DNA of 64,000 nt. Origin: Centropristis striata. Taxonomy: Eukaryota; Chordata; Actinopteri; Perciformes; Serranidae. The position numbers and the translations under genes are program-made. Below are positions 39,646 through 50,226 of the stretch, piece by piece (positions within the stretch are counted from its first letter, which is position 1; every line of letters starts with the position of its first letter). The notes below the pieces were generated by a model, which worked only from the letters and a program-made list of their open reading frames with translations, did no database searches and was not told the DNA's origin. The DNA lies in contig NC_081537.1 of NCBI RefSeq assembly GCF_030273125.1, forward strand, positions 14,372,603 to 14,436,602. The letters are read 5' to 3'.

Positions 39646-42600
39646 AATAGTACAGGCCAAAAGTTTGGACACACCCATCTCATTCAATGCGTTTTTCTTT
39701 ATTTTCATGACTATTTACATTGTAGATTCTCACTGAAGGCATCAAAACTATGAATAAACACATATGGAATTATGTACTTAACAAAAAAAATGTGAAATAA
39801 CTGAAAACATGTCTTGTATTTTAGATTCCTCAAAGTAGCCACCCTTTGCTTACTAGAATATAAGACATGTTTTCAGTTATTTCACACTTTTTTGTTAAGT
39901 ACATAATTCCACATGTGTTCATTAATAGTTTTGATGAATTTACAATGTCAATAGTCATGAAAATAAAGGAAAAACATTGAATGAGAAGGTGTATCCAAAC
40001 TTTTGGCCTGTACTGTGTATATATATATATATATATATACGTCTATATATATATATACGTATATACGTATATATATATAAATATCCATTACACACAGAAT
40101 GAAACATTTCATGTTTTAATTCATTTAATTTCTTCTAATTATAATGATTATGGCTTACATTTAATGAAGACCTAAAATTCAGTGTCTCAAAAAATTTAAT
40201 ATTACAAAAGCCCAATTTAAAAAAGTATGTTTAATATGGAAATGTTGGCCTCTGAGAAGTATGTCCATCTGTATGCACTCAATACTTGGTTGGGGCTAAT
40301 TGACCTGAACTACTGGAAATGGACTTTTCAATGATATTCTAATGTATTGAGATGCACCGGCCTCAGTAACTCCCACATAAATTCCAACAGGGTTGCCTGC
40401 AGGCAAGGTAAAGCAGTGTAATAACTCTAATAATAGCATACACTTGATTTTTCTTTTTATTAGGTGACTAAAATAGGTTTTGCAGCTGCCTCCATCTCCA
40501 GTTGTACATTGCTTAGCTTCCATGTTGGTATATCGGCCTGCTCCAAAACTGGGGCAACCAGTTTTTACTATAGGTTTTACACTGACTATGACTTAGTATC
40601 TCATACAAATCCAAAAAAGAAAGTTTGAAAAATGTGTATATTTGCAGTACCTTTTAATTAAAAGCAAATGACTTCACATGGGAAGACATTATTCAAAACC
40701 TTCCTAACACTGGATCTAAGTGGTATATTATTCCATAATAATACATTTTCTTACAGTATTTTGACAACTTAAACTTGTTTAAGCAGTGATTGCATGTTAA
40801 GTCAGGATACTTGCTAATGAGTTGGGTGCAGGGCATGAACACAATGTAGGAATCTACTGAGATAACTTACTGGAAGGGAGATGCATTACCTAGCTGCCGA
40901 GTTAATGCACTTAATCTGATCACAACATATAAATTGTTGGTTTAAATAAAGACTGTTTGGAGAAATAAGTATTTACTGTCTATCTGTGGAAATCTTTGAT
41001 GTGTTGTTTGAGTTTTTTCCATCATGCTTACTTGTGGTAGATGAGTAACGGCATAATGAAGAGCATCTGGAAGAAGCAGCGTATGGCGCTGATCTCTATG
41101 GCGTGGACTCCCTGGATGGTTTTCACCATGAGGGCAATGATAGAAAAGAAAACTGTGGCCAGGAAAGCATAGAACAAACCAAGACCTGGACATCTCTTTA
41201 GTTTCTCTGAGTCTGAGGAAGGAGAAAATGAGAAGAGAGTAAAAGAACAGGGAGTTACAGTGGGGGAGCAGACAGGTATAAGGGGTCCTAAATGGGTTTC
41301 ACATTTCATTTAAAAAAATACTGCTTACAGGATGGAGCAGTGAAGTTAAAAATATGTTATTGAACTCCATGTGGCCTGGGTACAAAATTCAGTTAAAAAA
41401 GATCTCCAGAAGACAAGGGTGTAGTGTTTGCAAACCCTGCCTGTGGGACAATAAACTGATATGCTTGTGGAGATTAGATTCCAACCTGAGGTCATGCAGA
41501 CATCTGTCTTTGTGTTTTTCCACAATGTGAGGTTTACTCCCCATTCATTTATCAAATACAGCATGTGGTTTCTTTACGTTACACCAAGCCGATTTGGCAA
41601 CTAATTGATTATTTTAGTTTTAGTCGACTAAGACTTCTTTTGCGACAGTCTTTTTTCAATGCTTTTTTCATGTTAAATAACAGATTTCCAAGAAAACTGT
41701 GAGCACATATTTGATAAACACAAGATTTAAAGTGATTAAATCAACTTATATTATGGTCAGGGTTAGGGCTGTGCGATATGTTTTTAAATGTGATATGGAA
41801 TTAGACAAATTTGCATATATCTATATAGTTTTTAAAAAGTCTTTATATATAAATGCTGCCCTTACTAGGGTTTGTAATATTTAGTTATTTTGTAATGTTC
41901 TTTATTCTTTTCTCATATAAATATATTTATTTCAGAAAAAGATTGGCCTACACTAAGTAGTTCCAGCATTTTTTCTTGGGAAGTAACCATAACATAAGCA
42001 AGGTGTCCATAATCAGAAATGTATGGCCTACATGTCATCCATTAATACCTCATCAAGCTTTAACCGTACCACTGGATTACTCAAGAAATTGTATTAGCGT
42101 TAGACAACTAAGAATTTCTTTAGTTGAGGAAAGCCCTACCAAAAACATCCCATTTTTTCCTGTTCTTTGTTCCAATATAATGCCTAGAAGACACAGGCAG
42201 GAAGATTATTTCAGTGTGAAATTACTGCATTAGTATTCCACTCATTTAATACAATTTGCTTGGAATCATTGACTTGGACAATAGAATTTTGTATTACATT
42301 ATGTGATCATATCATCACTTTATTATTTCACTGAAAGTCTGAAAGCAATAATGAATTACTGTCTAAAATAATTACTGTCTAAGATAAAAATCATGACATC
42401 GCATGTGAGTCATTATTCAACAGTACAAAATGTAAACAAAGGGAAACTTGGGTCCAAGGGCATTGAGTGCATTTTCTCACTTCCTTGTAAAGCCTTTCTT
42501 CCTCATACACAGTTAAACGGATGGGGAAACCCCTATAACCCTTATAAACTACTGAACTAGAGTGTGAGCAAAACATATTCAGAACATAGCTGTAGCCGTA

Positions 42601-43263
42601 CGGATGGAAATGTTTTCATTAAACTTTACAACAAGGCTCTATTGAGAAGTGTGGTAAGCTAGAAGCCTACAGGGTTTGTGGCCGTGCTGCTGGAAAAGTG
42701 CACAGTCATTCTTCCTACTTAATGAAGGTTGATGCAAATGTTAAGCTGGCTTACATCAGTTTATCTTTATGTGTGCATCGTATTAAAATATATTTTTGGA
42801 CACAAATCAACGTATATGGACCACCATCAAATATTACAGTTTTATTCCCAAATAACAAATGACCATGTAAAACATTTCTATTATATAAATATGGTTTGTT
42901 ATACAAAGCTCGCATCATTTTGGCCCCTTTTTCTTTTTTTTACTGTGACACAAAGTATATTAAGACAGGAAATAAATAAGAGAACTAATAATAAATAAAA
43001 ACTAAAGTAAGGACTATATAACTACTATAAGAGTAGAAGTTAAAAAATGACACTGTATGTTTAATAGCAGCGAGTCTAATAAATAAGTCAAACAATTTAC
43101 ACAAGGATTATATATATATGCTATTAAGTAATACAGTATACAGAACAATTTAGTGTCTGTATTAGGATAATAAATATAATAAAGTACAGAGGTCATCACT
43201 CTTGAAATAGCCTTTTTTTTTTTACACTTCTAGTCTTAGGTATGTGAAAGAACAACACAGGAG

Positions 43264-43332
<69 letters not shown>

Positions 43333-44358
43333 CAGATCACATCATGATATGATGATAACTTTTTAGGGAACTACTGGCAGTGTCCCACATTCCCTGGGGG
43401 TCCCCGGACTAAACTTTGACAACCACTGTTATAGTACATGATATGATGTTATAAATATAGTATATTGTAACTTAAAATAGGCCTATGATATACATGAGAG
43501 TATAAATGTAGGATAAACCACCCCAATTCCAAAAAAACCTTAATGAAATAAAATTGGACCATTTTCAAATAATTTTAATCATACATTCAAATGGAAAAAA
43601 TACAGTATTACTAATGTTCCAACTGAGAAACTTTTGTTGTTGTTTTTTTATTCAGATTTTTGTTTTTATATGGCGTCCCAACATTTTTTGGTTGGAGTAA
43701 AAGCTGCAATGTGATAGTAGTAATATTTATAATATATATAATCAAATAATTTGTATGAAATTACATCATTTGGTCCAGCCTTGAAGAAAAAGAAATGTGT
43801 GTTAAGTGACATTAACTATACCCCAGCTAATAGGTTAATATCCCCCACGTGACATTAGGCCGAATACATGACGTTACACGGTTGTGTAACGTAAGGGTGA
43901 CGCGGGAAGCCATTGACTGATTAATACCGTATTTCTACACCTTCTCAAAGTTAAACAACATGTGATGGGGACAGAGGCAGGTATCACTTCACTTTAAGAT
44001 GCCGTTTAACTTGCAAATAAAGTGCGTGCGCTCTTCTACCTTCACGTGCGCTTCCGTCTGGGGATGCGAGCCTGCTTCTGACGCAAAACGCCGACGGGCA
44101 TAGCGTTTGGCTCTCGCTGCTTTCCGGTGAATTTTCGGTGCTTCCTCTCGCTCCCTCAGCATCACCATCCAAATCACACGACGACACATGGCAGTTCGTT
44201 TGTAAGTGAATCGTCGCTGCTGTCCGTTCATCATCGCCACTGTCGTCGTCGCCGCCGCTGTTTGTGTCCCCATGGCTGTCAACTTTGTGAAACACTACGG
44301 TAACGCCGCTCTCCGAGGACAAAGCCCGCTCGTGTGTGCAGTGGTTCCAGTCGCCCAT
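33669..44358 (-). CDS. slc35g1: slc35g1, complete (EamA/DMT-family transporter)
   Basis: Five exons (44040-44358, 41032-41212, 38451-38585, 37002-37198, 33669-34081) join in frame to 1245 bases, 414 residues plus stop. It matches vertebrate SLC35G1 (TMEM20), about 365 residues in human; the extra length is a divergent N-terminus. Two EamA repeats are expected to give ten membrane helices, roughly residues 110-255 and 270-405. Family landmarks seen are CPGLGLFY, VHAIEISAIRC, LADATVI, PVFTS, LIARPPFLFG, LRKMGKS, KALQIEKAGPVA and SGVALRKWYS. Human SLC35G1 has been described as a STIM1 partner in calcium handling and as a citrate transporter; neither can be tested from sequence. It lies between plce1 and lgi1 in the same orientation. 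The start is ATG at 44358 in the context CTCACCATGG, an ideal Kozak site. Confidence 0.93.
34187..34558 (-). mobile_element. Tc1/mariner-type MITE, family A (copy 2)
   Basis: Ends CAGGTGCATCTCAA and TTAAGATGCACCTG flanked by TA. The internal sequence is the reverse complement of the copy at 10069-10430. Confidence 0.85.
34990..35130 (+). mobile_element. non-LTR retroposon 3' tail
   Basis: TTGTAAAGCACTTTAGCTGC followed by GTACAATAAA and ATT repeats, a typical 3' module of fish LINE-derived insertions. Confidence 0.5.
36080..36545 (+). mobile_element. L1-type LINE, 3' end of ORF2 (5'-truncated)
   Basis: The open frame ending at 36364 encodes the C-terminal tail typical of L1/Tx1 ORF2 proteins (ILCNWKSVRPPTHRRWV, LKLEKLKHSIRG, FYNVWQPFLNYF), followed by a T-rich 3' untranslated stretch. 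There is no reverse transcriptase core, so it is a dead 5'-truncated copy. It is antisense to slc35g1. Confidence 0.7.
36567..36931 (+). mobile_element. Tc1-type MITE, family B (copy 1)
   Basis: Starts CAGTGCAGGCCAAAAGTTTG, ends AACTTTTGGCCTGTACTG, with TA on each side. 365 bp. Nearly identical to the copy at 39648-40015. Confidence 0.9.
37002..37198 (-). CDS. slc35g1: slc35g1 exon 4
   Basis: Acceptor TTTCTCTTTCAG, then T completing Ser, then NPVFTSLLAWVFLKER and on to ARPPFLFGEDRHG. 197 bases. The donor is GTTATA, weaker than consensus, but phase and protein alignment both require it. Confidence 0.92.
37265..37580. repeat. ACTCAGGTAC/CTACTCCACTAC-type interspersed repeat
   Basis: Phrases such as TTACTCAGGTACTATACTTT and CTTCTACTCCACTACATC belong to a common fish repeat. 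Related phrases recur at 44650-44710, 46240-46275 and 58135-58563. Confidence 0.45.
37585..38194 (+). mobile_element. MITE-like element (CACGATACGAT family)
   Basis: Left end GATGTGAATCAGCAGAGG, right end ATTTTCCCCCCACCTCTAG. Inner phrases TCACGATACGATATTATTGC and ATATTGCCACGCAAAAT are shared with 18505-18707. Non-coding; the 72-residue frame inside is incidental. Confidence 0.6.
38451..38585 (-). CDS. slc35g1: slc35g1 exon 3
   Basis: Acceptor CTGCTCCTCCAG; the first G completes the split Lys codon, then TGFLGPRDKRIYLVLRG and LADATVIMF. It ends with AG of a split Ser codon before GTAATT. 135 bases. Confidence 0.93.
38611..38890. repeat. degenerate (GGAT)n array
   Basis: Repeated GATGGATG blocks with interruptions, starting about 30 bp upstream (in gene sense) of the exon 3 acceptor. 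Confidence 0.75.
39269..39513. mobile_element. MITE with CACCAGACTCCTTTGA inverted ends (copy 1)
   Basis: Ends CACCAGACTCCTTTGA and TCAAAGGAGTCTGGTG are perfect inverted repeats. 245 bp. A larger relative is at 52396-53063. Confidence 0.8.
39531..40359 (+). mobile_element. family-A MITE split by a nested family-B MITE
   Basis: Starts CAGGTGCATCTCAATAAATT and ends GATGCACC. The middle is interrupted by TA repeats and the family-B element. The two outer parts are continuous when compared with the copy at 10069-10430. Confidence 0.8.
39648..40015 (+). mobile_element. Tc1-type MITE, family B (copy 2), nested
   Basis: Starts AGTACAGGCCAAAAGTTTGG and ends TTTGGCCTGTACTG. Nearly identical to 36567-36931 and bordered on both sides by TA microsatellites (39607-39646 and 40016-40078). 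Confidence 0.88.
41032..41212 (-). CDS. slc35g1: slc35g1 exon 2 (first membrane helices)
   Basis: Acceptor TCCTTCCTCAG; opens with the second and third bases of an Asp codon, then SEKLKRCPGLGLFYAFLA. It encodes the first two predicted helices and ends in LLIYHK, with the Lys codon split before the donor GTAAGC. Confidence 0.93.
41765..41965. mobile_element. hAT-like MITE fragment
   Basis: Begins TAGGGCTGTGCGATATG, like one end of the element at 16460-16945, and shares inner phrases in reverse (ATATAAATATATTTATTTCAG). The other end is missing. Confidence 0.5.
43266..43329. repeat. (TA)n microsatellite
   Basis: About 31 TA units. Confidence 0.95.
44040..44358 (-). CDS. slc35g1: slc35g1 exon 1 (residues 1-106)
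   Basis: Encodes the cytosolic N-terminus starting MGDWNHCTHERAL. It is hydrophilic, rich in Ser, Asp and Gly (GGDDDSGDDER), with no membrane segment. The region is GC-rich with many CpGs, consistent with a CpG-type promoter around the first exon. The donor is GTAGAA after CGT GAA G, phase 1. The open frame extends upstream of this ATG only to non-ATG codons. Confidence 0.85.
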
Positions 44359-44861
44359 GGTGAGATGTGGCGGCCGGGCGGCAGCATGCCTCGGACACAA
44401 TGCTGTCCGCTTTCTTCGGTGCCCTGAGTGACTGAGAAGACAAGGTTAATGACTAACCTTGGTGGCAGGATACCAACTCCCATGCGGTGGTTACTTTACC
44501 CACAGGGGGGCAGAACTGAACACAACCAAACTCTGCTGGACAACTAAAACATTACCAAACGTTTACGCCCATAACACAGGCAAACCAACCACAACTCAGC
44601 TCACACACATTCGGGCTGAAAAACGTCTTATGAAATACACAGAGGAGTCGTGGGATATAACTAAGTACATTTACTTAAGTACTGTAGGCTCCTTATGTAC
44701 ACATTTTAGGTTATCAATACTTTAATTAAATATTTCCATTTCACGCCACTTTCTCCCTCTAATCCACTACCATTTTGGAAGCCAATAATGTGCTTACTAA
44801 CTCTTCTACATTTATATGACAATATTAGTAAGCTAGTTACTTTCTACTATTGTTTACTAGA

Positions 44862-44960
44862 TAGATAGATAGATAGATAGAGACTACTTTATTGATCCCA
44901 AATTAGGATTAAAATAGATTTAAATAGTCTAATACATACACAGATGAAACTTTAGCATAC
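44862..44960 (-). mobile_element. retroposon 3' tail, reverse orientation
   Basis: GATA repeats followed by ACTTTATTGATCCCAAATTA, the reversed end module of a fish non-LTR insertion. Confidence 0.6.
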
Positions 44961-47013
44961 TTTATAGATACTTTATATATTCATTGATTTAATACCCATA
45001 GAACACACTTCACAATATAATGAACATATTGGAATACATTATGAATATTCTAAACTATTACTACTAAAATATAAACATAGGATGACTTTATATGTTAAAG
45101 TGTGTGAATATATTTATTATTTTTATTAGGGTATGACAAAGTGGGAAGAAAGTATAAATACGTGCAACTCACTATTCAGATTATTAATACGAAATATAAA
45201 ACCATGAAAAAAATGATGTATTAAGATACCTGGATGTAAGTGATTAAAAGTAGCTCCACTTGGACTAGCTGCAATGTTAATGAAGGACACATATTCAGCA
45301 ATAATATATACAATTCTGAAGAGAGAAGAAAATCTGCATAATGAGTTTTATGATATAATTTTATGAAAAATAATTTTTGATTATTTTAATGCTCACACTG
45401 AATATTACTTAAGTTAAAGAAACTGAGCACTTTTTTCACAGCCTGCATTAATACAAGTGTTAAAGCTGTCAGGCTTATAATTTAACTTTATATGCTGGTC
45501 AAAATTATGACTGAGTTTTACATGATTTTGATTTTTAAAGCAAAATAATTTGACAAACTAAATTATAACTATGAGTCATAAAAATGACACACATTTATCC
45601 CCCAAAACTTTCATGTATAATTCAGCTACAATTGACTTGGGGTGTCAATATATCTGCTAAAAGCAGCTATACTGCTGAATCACTACAAGTGTACAGTTAC
45701 ACCTTTTCTATCTGCCACCACAGTGGGGTGCCCACAACACACTGGCTTATCTGACAACATAAACTTGATGTCAGTGCACTGAAATTTAAGTACTATCAAG
45801 AAGATTCAGTGGAGGAAGAATTACCCACAAAGTGCTGCATTCAAAATCTTACTGAGGTAACAGTATGTAGATCTAATAAAGAAAATGTCCTTAAAGTATA
45901 AGAAGTACTGATCATGGAGTCAAATGGGCTCTTCAGTTGTGGCATTTTTAAAAAACTATTATTGATGCAGTACATAAAGGTTGCATTTTGATGTTGTATT
46001 TTGCTGCAATAGAACTAATTTTATTCATTTTATATACTGTTGGGTGGATTAATTTACTGCACAACGAAGCACTGTATTTCATGAACTCATTTTTTTTTTT
46101 TAAATCTTCATCTGCAAAGTAACTAATGTCATGAGTAAAAAGTAAAACATTTACATCTCAAATGTAGTGGGGTAGAAGTAGAAAATAGCATAAAATGAAA
46201 ACTCAAATAAAGAACAATTACCTCCAAATTATACTTACAGTACTTGAGTAAAAGTACTTAGTTACTTTCCACCATTTAGAAGAATCACAGTGATTTGAGC
46301 ATCCAGTGAATTGAATGATAAATGTCATCAATCCAGATTTACTGTTTGAGGAAAAAAACACCATGTATCCTGGAGAATCAGCAACAACAACAATAAAATA
46401 TCTAAATCTCTGATTTAACATTTTAGTATTTTATTACTACTGTACATAAAATACAATGAGCAAGATGACAAAGAAATAATTCATATCCTCTATCCTTACC
46501 TAACTAGATTAGACTGACACAAGTAAGCCTGCACTGTTTTGCAGAATGTTACACAGCTTTAAAGAAGGTGATCCTTATCTACGCTAAATTCTATTTCTAT
46601 GAAAAATAAAACACTGAGTGTGGTCCCCTCTACATACAAAAGCAATATCATATAAATTACTTTACACAGTATCATAAAAACGTAAACATTATATTTGGCA
46701 AATCAGTGACATTGTTAGTTGATATCAGACTTCTGTTTCCTTTGTGTCAGAATAAGAGGACCGTGTGAAAGCACAGGTACCAGGTGCTGCACAGTGGTTG
46801 GCTTTTTTAGTTGCGGAGTAAAGACAACAATGGTTTTGTCAATGAGGGAGAAAAGGGGCAAGAGTGCAGTGAAAGAGGGAGGGCTGGGTGACACAGTGGG
46901 ACGCTTCTAGTGATCCATTCATCAGGAATCGACACTATTAGTTTCTGTATCAGGCATGCAGTCTTGCTTAACTGATGGACAGAGAGTAGACAGTAGAGAA
47001 GGTGTTTCTCTCA

Positions 47014-47635
47014 TACCCTTTTTTCGACCAGAGCCGGTTCCCTGCCGGTGCTCCTCTGGTTCACAGTTGGTTCAATTTCCGTACCAGCTCTGAACATGTT
47101 TGCTTTGTCTCTAGAGCCACGTCATTACGTCACTGTTAACATCTATACATGTCTCTGCCCTCTCGGCTAGTATAAAAACAATGACAAACTACGCGTCTCT
47201 ACAACACATCTGTGCTGCTCATTTTAATCACTAGAATACATTCTTATAACACTGAACGTAGGATGTTAATGTTGGACTTTTTTGTAAATGCTAGCCCACT
47301 AACGTTCACACGCTAACGTTCGCACGATAGCAATCTCCTGCTAACGTTCGCACGCTAACTTGCCCATATCAATCACATTGCAGTTAAACAAATCAAATAA
47401 ATGAATGATACATGTTTTAGTTGGTCTCTCTGAATGGCGCCAAGTTGGTCTTGTTGGTCAGATAATGCTGCCCCCAGCCCCTGACGTAGCGGTTCGCGGT
47501 TCAAGCCCAGCAAAGAGCTGGTGCCGCTGTGGAACCAGTTTTCCCGGCCGGGAGCTAGCTCTTTGGCGGTGGAAAACCTAAGAACTGGTCGCAATTGGGC
47601 AGTGGCCGGGAAGCGGCTCTGGTCATAAAAGGGTA
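47014..47635. mobile_element. MITE with ~24-bp terminal inverted repeats
   Basis: Left end TACCCTTTTTTCGACCAGAG, right end CTCTGGTCATAAAAGGGTA; TCA flanks both sides. About 620 bp, non-coding. The inside contains several GCTAACGTTCGCACG-like repeats (47298-47370). Confidence 0.75.
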
Positions 47636-48099
47636 TCAGTGTGTCACAGTGTTTAGTGGATTCCTTATGGTCAATTCTTTAAGTGTTACATAATTCCAAA
47701 ACTCTGATGGAATACAGGTTGACGAGCTGCCAAATTGCACCCGAAGAATGTAAATAGTCCGTAACAAGTAGTCCAAATTTTACCCACATTTGGTTGGAAG
47801 CTTGTTATATTTTTAGGTCAGCTCTAAGGCCTCGCTCACACCGAGACGATTTGCAAGAAGCCTTGGCTCCTGTCTTGCGCTGCATGTTTAGCATGTTTTA
47901 GATGCAAAAATTGAAATATTCTCAGCACAGAAAACAGTCGCAATGCTCGTCAGTGTCACACTTCGCACAAGCATCCAATCAAATCAAGCAGAAAGCTGGC
48001 TTTACTACTTAACCATGTCCTTCCTGTTTTGATGCAGATAAATGAATAAATAAATATTTATAAATAAATGCAGATTAAAAAAAGGTTGCTGTATATAGC

Positions 48100-48455
48100 A
48101 AAGATTCATTTCATTTCATTCATTCATTATCCTTAACCTTATCCGCACTCGGGTCGCGGGGGGCTGGAGCCTATCCCAGCTGACATTGGTACACCCCGGA
48201 CAGGTCGCCAGACTATCGCAGAGCTGACATATAGATACAGACAATCACGCTCTCATTTATGCCTACGGACAATTTAGAGTCACCAATTAAACCTAAGTGC
48301 ATGTTTTTGGACTGTGGGAGGAAGCCTGAGTACCCGGTGAGAACCCACGCTGACACGGGGAGAACATGCAAACTCCACACAGAAGAGCCGCAGGCGGGAG
48401 GCGAACCGGCAATCCTCTTGCTGTGAGTGCTAACCAGTACACCACCGTGTAGCCC
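48100..48455 (+). mobile_element. common teleost interspersed repeat
   Basis: Ordered phrases GGGGGCTGGAGCCTATCCCA, CAATTTAGAGTCACCAATTA and GGGGAGAACATGCAAACTCC mark a very abundant fish repeat, probably a non-LTR retroposon 3' region. I cannot fix the family. Confidence 0.7.
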
Positions 48456-49451
48456 CTTTTAGCAACGATGAATTATATAATTCAAGGTCACCCCACTATT
48501 CAAATACTAACTAGCGAAAGCATGCATGGAGATGCATATAAGGGTGAGTATGTGCTGGTAAATAGGCTAGCTAGCTTGTTGCTGTAGCTGTTGACTGTGA
48601 GAGAGCTCCACAGGTGCACCACACTGTTTTGCCCGATGCATTTGGCTACAGGCTGCACCTTTAGCGACATGTATCGGTGTGATCAAGGCCTTACCATAAC
48701 AAACTAGCCCTGACTTTGCTAACTACGGTGGTGCTACTGTTATGCTATCATCAAACTTGGGTTAGAATTTGACTTGTTGAAAATGGACAATCCAAAAAAT
48801 GTACAAGATATTTAACAACCCAGCCCAGATTTTACTGACTCTCTGCCTCAAGAATTTTTCCCTATTTTCATATTATTGCGTGACCTTTAGCACTACCAAA
48901 CTCCTAAATCTTTCCTATCAAATTCCTACAATAGAAATAAAACTTTATGGAGTTTAATTGTAAAAACATAAACTGTATGTCTAATAACTGTAGTAGTATA
49001 CCTGCAGGGTTGAGAAAAAACAAATAAAAGTGATTTACAGCTTGTTTTTCCTGAAAGATAGTCAGTTCGCACTCTGAGTCGAATTTTTGTAATGGAGAAT
49101 AAGGCATTTTAAAATAGTGACGAATCAAGATAAAAATACAAGAAGGTTATCAAAATAAAGTGGTTGCAGCAGGTTGCCAAACAGGCATGTGGAGAATATT
49201 TTGTAATGGAAATTGTGTCTTAAAATAAACTTAATGATAATAAGAAATGTAAGAGTTTCAACCACTCCTTCATTAACGGTCCTGGACTGCATTGAAATAT
49301 CTCTTTTGATCGTTTCAATTTCTGCTTGAGACATCCTTTTGTTTAAATGTAGGTGGGAATTGCTGATGGATTGTAATGGGACTGACAACACAATCACAGA
49401 AGAAAGTATTTGAATGGTATTGTACATAATTTGTTCCAAACTGACAATGGT

Positions 49452-49801
49452 TTAATTACTCAAATCGATCATGAGGTGCTCGTAAATCTGAGTTTTTCCT
49501 TTGAAGCTGGATGCGAGCAGGAACACCCGGTCGTCAATGGTGACCAAAGAAAATGCTCGAGGCGCCTGGATATTCAGCTCCTGAGATGGGACAAAGTGGC
49601 CCCTCTCTGTGTCCCATTGGTAGACCTGCGTCAGTGAATAATCGCTGCCCAAGATGGCGTACTGCCAGTTGCCGATGGAGACAGGCTGGAACACCATGGA
49701 GCCGCGGGAAGGAAATGTCTGGACCTCTTTGAACATGGCACCGTCCCAGCGCATCACCTTGGAGTCCCCGATGAATCTTGTCAAGCATATAAACAGCTCA
49801 C
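49452..49801 (-). CDS. lgi1: lgi1 exon 10 (last EPTP repeats, C-terminus)
   Basis: 350 bp to the stop TAA at 49454-49452. Acceptor CTTTTCAAAG. Encodes ICLTRFIGDSKVMRWDG, GSMVFQPVSIGNWQYAILGS and ends SSFKGKTQIYEHLMIDLSN, the conserved LGI1 C-terminus. Confidence 0.96.
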
Positions 49802-50193
49802 CTTTGAAAAGATTCAAGGGACTGTTTAGTTTAAACATTCAGCTACTTAATCTGGATCTGGAATGGAGAAAGTTCACATAAACAGTTCATGTTGTTCCCA
49901 AAATAATCTGTAGCTACTAAACAAAGCGGTACTTACAGATGAGCTTCCAGAGACTATTGCACTGTAATGATTTATGGGCAGGTTTTATAGCAGAGGATAG
50001 TGATATTACCATCTTCAAATTGAAGGCCTATGAGGAATGAGGAACTTAAGTGTAATAAATTACAGCTACATTAAATAAAGTTAACCGCATCAAAGGAAAT
50101 GTTGACCCTGGACTGAAGTTAATCATATGACAGAACCTCAGACTGTCAGACTTAAACTTGGTGTAAAAATGGAATCTAAAATATCTCATTAAA

Positions 50194-50226
<33 letters not shown>

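Larger units (their letters stand above)
38586..41031 (-). other. slc35g1 intron 2
   Basis: Holds a degenerate TGGA tetranucleotide array (38611-38890), a small inverted-repeat MITE (39269-39513) and the nested family A/family B MITE complex (39531-40359). 40.4-41.0 kb shows nothing recognised. Confidence 0.6.
41213..44039 (-). other. slc35g1 intron 1
   Basis: Contains a fragment of the GGGCTGTGCGATATG hAT-like family (41765-41965), a TA microsatellite (43266-43329), and otherwise AT-rich sequence without recognised features. Confidence 0.55.
44359..49451. other. intergenic region between slc35g1 and lgi1
   Basis: 5.1 kb. The first 100 bp beyond the slc35g1 ATG are GC-rich and probably hold its promoter. 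Then come a retroposon tail (44862-44960), diffuse repeat phrases (44650-46280), a long-TIR MITE (47014-47635) and a common fish repeat (48100-48455). The 3' untranslated region of lgi1 should lie within 48.9-49.45 kb. No further gene seen. Confidence 0.5.

Noticed and set aside
44359..44400. Longer slc35g1 N-terminus starting at 44400
   Set aside because: That codon is TTG; the ATG at 44358 has an ideal Kozak context.
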